Of a stretch of DNA of 64,000 nt, positions 1 through 10,977 are shown piece after piece. The notes under the pieces were generated by a model that saw only the letters and a list, made by a program, of their open reading frames with translations, was not told where the DNA came from and made no database searches. The DNA is from Syngnathus acus. Taxonomy: Eukaryota > Chordata > Actinopteri > Syngnathiformes > Syngnathidae. The translations under genes and the position numbers were made by a program. How positions within the stretch are numbered: the stretch's first letter is position 1; every line of letters starts with the position of its first letter. Location: contig NC_051099.1 in the NCBI RefSeq assembly GCF_901709675.1, positions 8,186,001 through 8,250,000 on the forward strand, read 5' to 3'.

Positions 1-2768
1 ACATTGTGTGATACGGGGGGGTAAACCCTCGACATTTCTATAAGAGGACATGTGTATTATTATTTCATTGAGATGAACAGTTGACACATTTTGTAGGTAT
101 CCTTCACTATGCATGAGGAAGTTACTCTTTTATATTTCCCTGTGTGGGACAAATAAGGAATATCTTATCTTTGGAAGAGCGAAGCAGATCAAGTTCTTTT
201 GTGTATTTCAGCTTCAGTCAACATCCATCCATTTAAATTATTCATTTCTTACGGTGTGTTAAAGAGAGAGGTGGGGGGGTTCATATGAGCATGTTTGTTA
301 GTGTTATTGTATGTTGACAACTGCTGTAAGATGACTTGCTTAAGCTTGAAATGATATGCATACTCATGACGGCAACAAATCTGACACGCCAGACTGTAGT
401 TCCCGAATTTTGAGCTCTTGCTTGTTTAATTATCAACACTATTTCACGAATAACACCATGTGAAAATTTAGATGAAACACAAACAGAGATGAGACTTTTG
501 GGAATTTAAATAGCTGCACTTTGACCATTGATGTTGTCTCCTGGCACAGTGCAAGATGCGCTTTGACATTGTGAGAAGAAAATGTCAAACTTTGGCAGGC
601 TATGAGCTGTCTGCTTAATTTATGGCTGTTGCTGTTGATGTTGTTGATGCACACCCAGTGGTCGTTGGCATCAGGATGCATTACATGCTTTCTTTGGGTT
701 TCATCAAACATGGTCAGTGCCTTTAAAACTTCAGTCATTTAGTCAAACTGACAACCAGTAAAGATTTGTCAATGCTTTGACCCTCTTCGTAGTTCACGAG
801 TACATTAAAAATAAATGTGTTTATATTTACATGACATTATAGTTCATCCTTAGTTGCAGCATAAAAACTGGGTTTCAATAAAGATGCGTGAATGATTTTT
901 TTGGGGTCTTGCAGCTATGCAGAATTTGACACGAGGCGGCTTGGTGTGGAGTAAACCTCCTGGAAGCTGTGGAGAGGCTTTAATCAAGTGTGAAATCCTT
1001 TTGGAGTCTTTGCCTACACAAGTGTGCTCACGCTCAGACGCTCAACAATTCACCCAACTCTTCTCCCTTGAACATATTTTGTAGCAGGGGTCCATTTCAC
1101 CAAAGTGATGCATACACACAATATTCTCGGAAGAGATGAGAAATAAACTCCCGTCATCATGCTTGAGATATACACACGTATTGTTTTCCTGGCTCCTATT
1201 GAAGATTTGCATTTAAGCATTTTGTGTTTATGCCGGCATGTATTTGGGGTTGGCTCCATTTCAAAAGTATCATTTTACTGAATATAATTGTAAGTGAATG
1301 ATATAATTAAGAGAGAATATAAAAAGCATAGCTCAGTTGAGACGCTGTAAAAGCAGCAATTAGGATTAGGGGGAACAATGAGATTAAGGGCAACAAAAGA
1401 TAGAGCAACAGCCTATTTGAACAGAAATTGTTATTGTGACAAACAATTGGCCGTGCAATATGGGTGATTTTTTATCCGTATATATGTGGGATTGTTCTGT
1501 CTTCAAATACCAGCTTCAAAATCTAAGAGGTATGCTGGCACGTTATATCAGCAATTTTGCCATGGCAACCCTCTATCACCTGCAGCCTTGGTCTATAATA
1601 TACGTAAACAGCGGTGGACCAGCTGGGACACGTCAAATTAGCATTCTTGTTCAGAACATTCTTGTTCAGAATATGTGTACCCATCTTGAGCAAACTTTAC
1701 CACCCATTTTGTGTAATGTCTAAATGTAAACAATTGACATTGTTCGTGTTTATTTCAAAACGGGACGTTATGATTGAGGAACTTTCCATCAGTGTTTAGC
1801 ATGTGCATTGGTCTGCTTGTCTTTTTCATTTTATTCCCATTCCCTGCAGCTTGAAATCAGTTGGATACTGGGTATTCAACAGATGTTTCCATCCAAGAGA
1901 TTGACTAAGGTATTAAAAAAAAATTATGCAACACGCCGTTTTTTTGCCCTCTGCAAAGAGTTTATTACTCATGCCAGAGAACAATTTGAACCAAATAGTC
2001 AAATCATTTTGGGGTTGTTTAGAAGCAAATCCCTTTCAAGCTATTGTCAAATTTCCCCAAGGTCCGATAAACAAAATGTCTGGCACTTGTATCGACAAGG
2101 AATCTTTTAAATGTATTTTCATAAGCGCTATCTCTACTTCAAATAATAGATGTGTGGACATAGCTTTGAAAAATGATTTTAAAAGCATTCAAAATCTTGC
2201 TGTTTGATTGATTTAAAGCCTCAGAGCTCTGCCATTTTGTGAGATAATTATCTTGTTGGTCAACAATACAATACTGATGTCCAATGTCGATTAAGACGCC
2301 ATTTCCTTCATGGGCTGCCCGAACTGCCTGTGGTTTATCATCTCATGTGCTTGCATCAGTCCAATCCAGCAACCACAAAGCTCCATGCATTCCCCATAAA
2401 GACATTCACTCCGATACCGCTGTGTTTCTGCAAGAACAGACAAGGCATCAGTGATGAGCATGCTCTTTGATTGTATGTGCAATGTTGACATGACATCACA
2501 CTAATGTATTTATCAGAGCGATCAGAACGTTCTATGAGGCTAGTGTCAGAGTGATATTGTCTATTCTTTGCTGTACAGACATTGATTGCCTGTCCTTGTC
2601 AGAGTATGAAGGGATAACAAAGACAAATTCCAAATGGTTTCCATCAAAGCACGACCAAAAATGTAGTCTGGCAACAGGTAGGCTGTATGACAAGTCAGCC
2701 GGCTGCCTGCTGCACTTAAAATGACATTCTTTGTGCAGAAAACTAGCTACAGGGTATTTTTCTCATTG

Positions 2769-2827
<59 letters not shown>

Positions 2828-3458
2828 AATAATGGTTTAATAAAGTGATTGAAATACACATTTTGTGATCAGGAGTTATTTTGTAGTTTCTTTGCACAAC
2901 GGAATTAGGTCACTGCTTTATCGTCTTGTTTATTTAATTAGGACTCACTGAGTAAATATATCATTAAATAAAAATTATTGATTGACAGCACAGAAATTCT
3001 CCACACTTCATCCCACCCATATTTATTTATTTGAATGCAGATATATTTTGGTGCATACTTTTTTTATGATACAAAAGGCATGTTGTAGAATCAATCAATA
3101 CGCTGCTGTTAAAACTGTTGATGTTGTATTTCAAGCATGCTCGACTAACTGCTGTCGGAAACTCCTAAATGACACAGACACAGCACGCCATCTCCTGAAT
3201 GTATCCCATCAGCTAGTGGACTACACAGAGTCGTGCTCATTACACAGCCATAGCAACAGCTACATAGCAACTGCTGCTCACTGCATAGCAACAGCTGCAA
3301 AGACCTCAAAAGAGGAGAGGGAGGGGGGATTCTTTGTGTTCAGATGACACCGTTTCTGATCGGAGATAGATTGTAAAGACGTTTATCAATGTTTGTTTTT
3401 GATTAATAAGATGTTTCAACGCACACTAACAATGCCTTATTCATTCTTCTGCCTGCAG
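1..3458 (+). other. presumed last intron of the pcdh1-like gene
   Basis: No exon is recognised here. The stretch ends in a good acceptor (pyrimidine-rich TTCTTCTGCCTGCAG) immediately before the protocadherin exon at 3459, so it is inferred to be the 3' part of the intron feeding that exon. The preceding exon, expected to carry the RRVTF-type motif of delta-1 protocadherins, was not found, so the intron probably starts left of the window. Open frames up to 121 codons occur but resemble no family I know and have no convincing splice sites. A tetranucleotide repeat lies at 2769-2827. Confidence 0.55.
2769..2827. repeat. (GTTA)n microsatellite
   Basis: About fifteen uninterrupted copies of GTTA/TAGT over 59 bases. 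It is a simple tetranucleotide repeat in the presumed pcdh1 intron and is likely length-polymorphic. Confidence 0.95.
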
Positions 3459-3829
3459 ACATTCGCTCACTGCCTGATGTGGCAATGACCGGAAACTGTA
3501 CAACTGAGTGCAGTGAATTGGGCCATTCAGATGCGTGTTGGATGCCAGGGCATCCCTCTCCTGTACGCAGGACCAGGAACCCCCCGAAACTCTCCACCTT
3601 TGTGCCTTACCAGGAAAGAGGGAGTCTGGGACGCCTGGCAAATGGCAGCGCCATTCTGGGTGGTGAAGAGCACCGGTCACGCCTTCCACCCTCTCGCAGT
3701 GCCTATACTAGCAGCGTTCACGATGCCAGTCAGGACTGCCCCTTGGAGGAGATGCCGCTCAGTGTAACATCTGAGTTCCCACCCACCTCGCCACCTGCCC
3801 ACACTCCAAAAAGAGAAATCTATCTGTGA
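3459..3829 (+). CDS. pcdh1: delta-1 protocadherin, C-terminal cytoplasmic exon (protocadherin-1-like, long isoform)
   Basis: This is the terminal coding exon of a non-clustered delta-1 protocadherin, a homophilic cell-adhesion receptor of the plasma membrane. The cadherin repeats and membrane segment are encoded by earlier exons outside the window. An acceptor CTGCAG precedes it. The exon opens with two bases completing a split codon (phase 1, expected Asp), then 122 codons and TGA at 3827. Counting from the first whole codon, LPDVAMTG is at 4-11, two Cys are at 13 and 17, GHSDACWMP is at 21-29, LSTFVPYQERG follows, and the protein ends in KREIYL. From memory of the family, the CTxEC...GHSDxCWMP block and a tail ending REIYL or REVYL mark the long isoforms of PCDH1 and PCDH7. 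AMTG, SPVRRT, STFVPYQ and the KREIYL end fit PCDH1 better. The frame is intact, with no sign of decay. The paralogue (pcdh1 copies, pcdh7) should be confirmed by alignment. Confidence 0.85.
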
Positions 3830-5441
3830 ATATTGGCCAGTGCACAAATGAAGAAAAGATCAACCATGGCAGTGGAACAAATACGGCTGCCCACCTACCA
3901 ATGCCAATGCCCAGTTGAAATTAACACGAGACAGTCATGCATTCTATTAGCGGCGTGATCACTCGGGTCATTTGCCATCCTCACCTTTTAATTTATTAGC
4001 ATATTTATTACAAATTCCACAAGGTTAATTGATATGCGCTATAATTTATTTATTCATGAGGTTCAAAACGAGTTTGGTCAGTACTACTTTTAGTAGTAAC
4101 AAATAATTGTTGTAGTTAGCCAAGTCCGACGGTGTCTGCAGTGATCTTTTGAATTTGAAAGTTGTGAACAGTGCTTTTGTGCCATTGGTAGATTTGGATA
4201 GAGAGCCAATAAGGCCATTCAGACGGCATTATTCTTTTGACTACCAATCAAATGAAATGTTCTCTTGTTGTACAGTGCTGTAAATACATTTTGAACAGTG
4301 TGCTATACGTATAATTTTGTCTAGCAGAAGCTGATAAAAAAAAAGGAATTTGGCTCAGAATTTCGGCGTAGTTAAGGCTTTCTTCGCTGCTGCTGTTTAA
4401 AACTTGATTGAAAACATATCTGGGAAAGAAGCTCAATTTTGTGGAAAGCATTTATCCGCGCCATATAATCACAAACACCTTCAACCCCTAATCATAGCAA
4501 AATGGCCTTTACCTCTGCTCCCTGCCGAGTTTCACCGTGGGTGGAGAAAGCTCTGCAGTAACATTTCAACAAGCATTATGTTCCATTGACTCTCAGCACT
4601 GTGACCTATAGTTTATCATCAAAACGCTTGACTTGGCCATAGTCCCCCGGAGTCACATGGACCAAACGACAAATTGGGACTGTTTTTTTTTTTTTTTTGC
4701 CTCAACTCCTTGTGACTCACTCACAATATACTAGTGTGTCATTTTTCTGTTCTGTTTTCAAGCTCTCCTCTATCCAGACAATCGACTTACTAGAGCTTTC
4801 CCTTCACAAGGTATGATGACGCCTCTCGAATTAATGAATATGTAAAGTGCGAGAAAAAACAAAAACAAAAAAAAAACACTTAAGTGGGAAATTGGAGTTC
4901 ATGTCGCACTTAATGTAGTCCTCTTCATTCTAAGCACTTTTCTTGTTTTTTTCAAAGCATCCCATTTTATCACTCGCTGTTTTAAGAGGTAAATTCAGTG
5001 CCCTGTGTATCTACTTATTGGAGAAAGGCGCATGGTCCTTGAAAAGCATCGTGCAGGTAAATCATCATTAACATAATGTAAACAGACTTGTATTCAAGCC
5101 AACGTTCTCAATACATCAATGATTCCCCCCCTCCCTTTGGCTACAAAAATGTAGGGATTTGTTTCCCCTAATGGAAATTTTCCAAGTCAATCTGAAGGAT
5201 ATGCCTGAAGGACACTTTGTATTAGTCAGTAATTGGAAGCTAGTAATGACTACATTAGCCCGTCTTGCAATATGGTACAGTGCCAGGCGATGTCTTTGAT
5301 TCAAACATTGATTTGATTAGACTTGTAGATACCTTTCACCTCTGCAGCAAAATTTCCACGGTGAGATTGTCTCTAAGTAAAGAAGAAAGATCTCTGAATA
5401 GACCCATCCTAATGAGGGAAAGTAATGAGTCCTGAGCTGTG

Positions 5442-5476
5442 GTGTGTGTGTGTGCGTGTGTGTGTGTGTGTGTGTG
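5442..5476. repeat. (GT)n microsatellite
   Basis: A GT dinucleotide run interrupted once by GC. On the minus strand it reads as a poly-Thr/His stretch inside a chance open frame. Confidence 0.9.
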
Positions 5477-7093
5477 AAGCACCTCCCCAGGACAAGGCGC
5501 CTACCAAATAATGCACATCTACCCGCCAGCACTACAATCAGTTAAAAGGATCAGCACTTACCTCATCACGCCGCCATTGAAAACTGCATTTAGAGTAATT
5601 GAACTGAATACATATGGAAATTACTGGACATGGCCATGATTAAATAATGTGGGCGATTATCCTGCCTTGAGGGGGAGAAAGAGCGCATTATGCTATTTTC
5701 AAAGCCATTTAGTGACTGAAATAAAATTCAAAACAACAGCCATGATGCACTGTGATTAAAGCCCCACGAGTAGCCGCTTCATGGCCCGGAAGCAGCGGGT
5801 GCGATCACTGACCTGGAATTGACGACAAACTGAAAGACGGCAAGGAGTGATAAAGCCAATGCCACATCGCCTCAGTCACAACTTTTATCCGTTTAGGTCT
5901 TCTTGACTCATGTATTTTGGACCTGCAACTGCTTTGCATCTATCCTTTTTATCCCCAGGGATTAATCCACACCTGATACCAGTTTAAGTAGACGCTTATC
6001 TGAAATGTATCTCCTCCTCGATCGGCAGATTGGGGCAGGGATGATAGGATGTGTTCGCCACAAAATAATGCTTCTGTTTTTATTCAGATCCTCAAACTGA
6101 CACCAACACAATCAAAGAGAATTTACCCACGTTACTTTTTGATTTGACGTCTTACTAATTGACCCCTCTGAAATAGAGAGAGGATGACACTGATCAAAAT
6201 AAAGGACGTCACAAAGCACTGAAATAGATTTAAAGTATGTTGAATAATGTTTAATTTGTACTTTGCATTGATTTAATGTTGAATTCACTTGAGTATATTT
6301 TGCCTCTCTGTAGTCTGTATTGTAAAGTGATCATTTCTGTGGACAGCTGGACAAATTACTGCGCTGAAATTGGCAAGCGGTTTTGTTTTTGTGTCAGTCA
6401 AAGACTCTTAGCAAAGCGGTTGTGTGAAAAAAATAAAAATAAAATATCTGTTGGTGGTGTTAGTGTACATAGATCTCCACAACTCTCCGTCTGCTCGCAA
6501 AGCAGGCTGGGATTTCGCATGAATTCCAAAGATAATTGGTAGAAACTGTTTCCTATTTCTTTTCTTTCAGTTTCTGAAATGTCAGTGCTGGTTTATATTC
6601 AAAAAGGCCCCAGAAATTTAACTGCGCACATATTTTCATCCTTTTCACCGTCCATGGAAAACAAAGATGATTGCCTTGAGAATATGTCTTTGCAAGAGAG
6701 AATCTAGTTGTTATCCTAATTATTGGTATATTTATATGGGACAAAAATGCTTGTGATGCCATGTTTTTGTACAGTTTTATGTACATACAGTGACGCTTTC
6801 TAAAAGTTCAGAGAAAAGCCGATGGCACATAAAAATTGTAACTTGTTTTCTTGAGCTGTGCACATCTTTGCCTTGGTTGGATTGACCTTTGCTGAGTCGG
6901 TGTGAATGTGGCCGTTCTATGCCTGCACTGTAGTCATTCACTGGCTCTCACCTCCTGAAGACTTAATCGAGTTATGTTTGTTGTGAACAGTGGATTGTCT
7001 TATCTTACCAGTTTGTTCAACTCCTGTGTTCAACTTTGTTCTGTTTTAGCATGTTGACAACTTCTCTTGTAATACTGTCCTCATGAACTTTGT

Positions 7094-7099
7094 AATAAA
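7094..7099 (+). terminator. candidate polyadenylation signal AATAAA
   Basis: AATAAA is followed about 12 bases later by a run of ten A (7112-7121) and then a GT-containing stretch (TCTTGTGTCACC). This is the arrangement expected at a vertebrate cleavage site, and it lies downstream of the protocadherin stop on the same strand. Genomic A runs near AATAAA also occur by chance. Confidence 0.35.
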
Positions 7100-7989
7100 A
7101 TAACTTCAGGGAAAAAAAAAAGGCACTGATTAGTCTTGTGTCACCATTTCCTGCTTTCACTCTGGATGTCCCATTGTCACTGGTTGATGATAAATAAATA
7201 AACAATTCTGCATCTACCGTATTTTTCGGACTAAAAGGCGCTCCGGAATATAGGTCGCATTAGCCATAAAATGCACAATAACGTGAAAAAAAACATATAT
7301 AAGTCGCTCCGGAGTATAAGTCGCATTTTGGGGGAAATTTATTCGACAAAATCCAACACCAAGAACAGACATGAACGAGCAACAACAGGCTAAACGATAG
7401 GTATGCTAACGTGACATAAACACAAACGAAGAGCTGAGAACGGGCCTGACGTAACATTCAGAGTTATTCAAAAAACTATTACATAAATAACACGTTTATA
7501 AAACCATCTGTGTCACTCCAATTCATTAAATCCATTGACCGTCCTTTGTCAACAATGGGTGCGCGCCGCTGACGGCGCTTGCACTTCAAAATATTCCACA
7601 GGCCCATATATCGATGTATAAATTATCTATCAAATAACTATTATATAAGCAATAATATTATCAAACCATCTGTGTCACTCTAAATCATTAAATCCATCGA
7701 TCAAATTCCTCGTCCTTTGTCAACAAGGCCGCGCGTGCGCCCTGACGTCAGCCTCGTCGTTATTCCACAGAACTAGTCTCTAACTAGATTGTAGCGTTAA
7801 CAAAGTACAAGGAAAGACAGAGTTCAACGAGCCAACAACTACTGAATGTTTTACTGATAAAAACATATACAAGTTCCTACACGAAATGAAATCTATCAAA
7901 TAACTATAACATAAATAGTTAACCGCCACACGGCCCCAAGCACCAGCGTCGACTTCCAGGCGTGTGGCGGCGTGGCCTTCTATCCCCGA

Positions 7990-8296
7990 AGGTGGCACTT
8001 CCAGCCACGGAGGGGGAAGAGAGCTCCATAGAATAGGACCGGGCGTGCGTAAAAGCCATGTCCGAGCCCCATCCACCGTCCCCGGACAGCCACCCGGCCG
8101 AGCACCGGCCCCCGACTTCCATCCACGGAGGTGAAAGAGAGCTCCGTAGAGTAGGACCGGGCGTGCGTAAAAGCCATGTCCGAGCCCCATCCACCGTCCC
8201 CGGACAGCCACCCGGCCAAGCGCCGGCCCCAGACTTCCATCCACGGAGGTTAAAGAGAGCTCCGTAGAGTAGGACCGGGCGTGCGTAAAAGCCATA
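7990..8296. repeat. 118-bp GC-rich minisatellite inside the class A element
   Basis: The landmark GAGCTCC recurs at 8021, 8139 and 8257, an exact 118-bp period. There are two full units, a partial third unit and a diverged partial unit before 8021. Because 118 leaves a remainder of 1 on division by three, the same peptide appears in all three minus-strand frames. This explains the overlapping 86-171 codon open frames here, which I do not regard as genes. Confidence 0.9.
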
Positions 8297-8508
8297 ATAG
8301 TTTTTCAAACCTTCTGTGTCACTCCAAATCATTAAATCCTTCAAACTCTTCGTCCTCTGTGTCACTTACAAACAAAGCCGCTAATTATGCCGGTAGTACA
8401 TGGGGCCCTTCGTCATCTTCGTCATCCCGTGATCAATCTTTGTCCTTTTTGTAAACAACCGCCGCGCCACGCCGCGGCGCGCTGCTGACGTCACTTGAAA
8501 TTCAAATT

Positions 8509-8577
8509 ACAGTAATCCCTTGCTACATCGCGGTTCGTTTATCGCGGTTTCACTTTTTTTTTTTTTTAAGTTTTTGA
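8509..8577. mobile_element. fragment of a dispersed repeat (ACAGTAATCCCTTGCTACAT type)
   Basis: ACAGTAATCCCTTGC, then CATCGCGGTTCGTTTATCGC and a T run, resembles the end of a repeat often seen in fish genomes. It has no partner end nearby, so it is either a nested truncated insertion or an ancestral component of the class A element. Confidence 0.45.
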
Positions 8578-8667
8578 AAAAATTCACATAAGTCGCTCCT
8601 CAGTATAAGTCACCCCCCCACCCAAACTATGAAAAAAAACGCGACTTATAGTCCGAAAATTACGGTA

Positions 8668-10545
8668 CTCATTTATCAAGCTGGGAATATAACAAACAAC
8701 CTAAAGTTGAAGACGTTCAACCTTTATCCCAATGATCAGTTGAAACTGTCTCGAGGGCAACTTTTGCTATTAATGAATAAAACAAAATAATCCACATTTC
8801 TGGACTGTGAGGAGGACATGCCGAACTATCCTGCCACAGCGTAATTTTTTCTCAAAAGTATGTTTTCATGAGAATGTGCACGGCAAGCACATAGAGAGAG
8901 CAACGACAGTTTTACTGACCAAGAAAGGAAGGTCATCTCATTTCCTTGTGATGAAAGCTCCATTATATTGAGAAAGGACAGATCCCAGGACCTACATTTA
9001 GTACTTCTATTCCTTGAAAAAAAAAAAATCCGACACTCTGCCTAATTAGAGCGATTCTACGAAGCATTGATGAGCTGGCCCCAACTCCACAATGAGCACC
9101 GCTGTGTTGTGATGTTAATTTTAAGATGCGTGTTTGTCTTCGTTTGAAGCCTTTTTTTTTTGTTTTTGAATAGTATTCAGTGAAAGTGTCCTTTCAGTTT
9201 CTGAATGGTGCCACTTTGTAATGCGTTCTCAGCAGCTCCACAGCCAAAATGGCTCATTCGTGGAGGACAAGCAACCATACTCTGGCAATAGAGTGTTCGC
9301 AATTAAATTAATTAGTTCTTTACAAGTGCATGTTTGCTGTCAGTACCAGTTGAACATACAAAGTCAGCATTGTGTGTTGTGCCGTGAGCTCCTCGGCAGC
9401 ATAGGAAATTCTTGCAGTTAAGCCATTTTCAAAACCAGAATGCAATATTTCATGTCGCCTTGCTGTGATGTTTGCAAGCCTCTGAGCTCATCCATCTTGT
9501 TTAGCTCAGTGTGCAGCCCCAGCTTGCTATCTCTGCCTTTGTGTTGGTTCTTTGACTGCCTGCAACAAAAATGATCCCAGTGAACTGATGAGCTCCACTG
9601 GCATCCTCCTGTAGTGAAGGTGTGAGTCGATTCAATCTACTGCGGATTTTTTAGGAGATTATGGTAGTTGTTGGCTTGAGTATGTCTTTGTGGACCTCTT
9701 GGGAAAGCAAGCTCATCCGGTGTACTTTTATGAAATTTCCACCCTAAAATATTTCCCTCAAGCTCAAGCACAGTTAAACCCTGCGTTTCTGCAGCTCTCA
9801 GTTTTTTGCACATAGACTCAGATTTCTGTTGGTTTGTTTTACCAATTCCTCTTATTTATGCTATATCCACAAAGAAAGATTGTAAAATCTAAACACTGGG
9901 CACGTTATGCACCGCTTCGGACAAACGAGAATCCTTACAATTTCAATGGCTGTACGTGATTAATTCAGCATAATGGCTCTGCTGCTTGCAAATAAAGTGC
10001 TTTTCTTCTGGAAGGCCGTGTTTTTTGTGTTTTATTTTTCTCCTGCTGGCGATTGACCAATGAGACGTTTGGTCAAAGAGAATAACCTCGAAATGAGCAA
10101 TGTAGCCTACGACTGCGATGCATGGTTACCCCCAATCGAGATGGATGATCAAACGCATCCAAGTGAGCCAGCCTCAACCCAAAGAAATCCCAATGGTTTG
10201 GGTATGAAGGATGGAGTACGTCTGTGCTTGTCACAGCTCTTCTTCACCCTGATGAGAATGTAATGAACCAAGAGAGCAAAAGTCTTTTTTATTTTACCTT
10301 TTTTTTCATTCAATAAACATGCTATCCTTGAATTATAATTTGCTGTAGGATAAAACCAAAACAGAGTGAACCAGGGTTTGTCGTTATTTTGTTCGATTCA
10401 TAAATAAAACCTTCACAAAGCAATAATAAAGGGAGAGCTCGTGGCGACAGTGAGTGGCTGTTATACAACATCCTCTATTATCTTCCGCACTGAACCTTCT
10501 CACACACATTTTTGTGCACCTCAGCTCGGTGAAACATGCACTAAA
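8668..10545. other. non-coding, nothing recognised
   Basis: No exon, RNA gene or clear repeat was recognised. There are a few A/T runs. The 67-codon frame at 10060-10263 has no family resemblance and no support. Confidence 0.5.
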
Positions 10546-10700
10546 CCAGGGGTCTCAAACTCCAGTCCTCGGGGGCCGCATTCCGACATGTTTTCCGAGT
10601 TTCCCTCGTTAAACACACTTGATTCAATTATCAGGCTCCTGCAGAACGTGAGGATGAACTGAGTGCACCACCTGTGTTTGTTCGGAAACTTGTTAGCTTC
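10546..10700. mobile_element. hAT-type MITE, degraded copy
   Basis: It begins CCAGGGGTCTCAAACTCCAG, close to the hAT-type terminal motif CAGGGGTGTCAAACTC, followed by GTCCTCGGGGGCCGCATTCC. The middle (TTCAATTATCAGGCTCCTGC) is typical of a palindromic element widespread in fish. The expected right half is only faintly visible (CACCTGTGTTTG...CGGAAAC), so the right terminus is lost or heavily mutated. Confidence 0.6.
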
Positions 10701-10893
10701 TTCACAACATAACATAAACACAGAATACAGAGCTTAGGGTCACGTTTTTCTTGCAGAATGTTGATTTACCAACCATTAGATTGCAACAACTTTCTAGTGT
10801 TTGAATGACATAGCCCAGTCAAAAAAAAAAGTTCACCCCACATTAACAGTTTCATTAAAAAATAATCAAAGTCCATTCAGAGTTTCATAGCCA

Positions 10894-10977
10894 TCCCTGC
10901 CCTAAGTCAACTGAGATAGGCTCTAGATCACGAGCGACCCTAATGATGCCAAGAGGTCAAGGAAATAAATGGATGTA
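10894..10977. repeat. diverged dispersed-repeat tail (GATAGGCTC...ATAAATGGATG)
   Basis: CTGAGATAGGCTCTAGATCA, then CGAGCGACCCTAATGATG and AAATAAATGGATG, follows the layout of a common fish repeat (gggataggctccag...cgaccct...gcgg...aaatggatgg). It is strongly diverged. Confidence 0.45.

Larger units (their letters stand above)
3830..7111 (+). other. presumed 3' UTR / downstream region of the pcdh1-like gene
   Basis: No coding exon is recognised. The stretch is AT-rich with T and A runs (for example 4683-4698) and a GT microsatellite. Scattered AATAAA hexamers occur. The most convincing as a transcript end is at 7094-7099. If used, the 3' UTR would be about 3.3 kb, which is inferred and not shown. 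Confidence 0.35.
7215..8667. mobile_element. TIR element, class A (TACCGTATTTTTCGGACT ends), non-autonomous
   Basis: The left end TACCGTATTTTTCGGACT is matched in inverted orientation by the right end (AGTCCGAAAATTACGGTA, 8650-8667). Inside both ends lie repeated ATAAGTCGC/CTCCGGAG motifs. ATAAGTCGC (8588-8596) is the exact complement of GCGACTTAT (8641-8649), so the right end can also fold on itself. The TA at both borders could be a TA target duplication. No transposase frame is present. The interior holds a 118-bp GC-rich tandem repeat, three copies of a sentence like ATCTGTGTCACTCCAA (near 7507, 7669 and 8310), and a fragment of another repeat at 8509. Ends of this type are common in teleosts, but I cannot assign a superfamily from sequence alone. 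Confidence 0.75.

Noticed and set aside
2769-2827. Telomere-like repeat (TTAG-rich)
   Set aside because: The unit is the 4-mer GTTA, not TTAGGG; an ordinary microsatellite.
7780-8365. Overlapping minus-strand frames of 86, 148 and 171 codons with recurring AFTHARSYS/ARPVLLYGAL peptides
   Set aside because: They are the same 118-bp repeat read in successive frames inside a transposable element. There is no start context, domain or bias.
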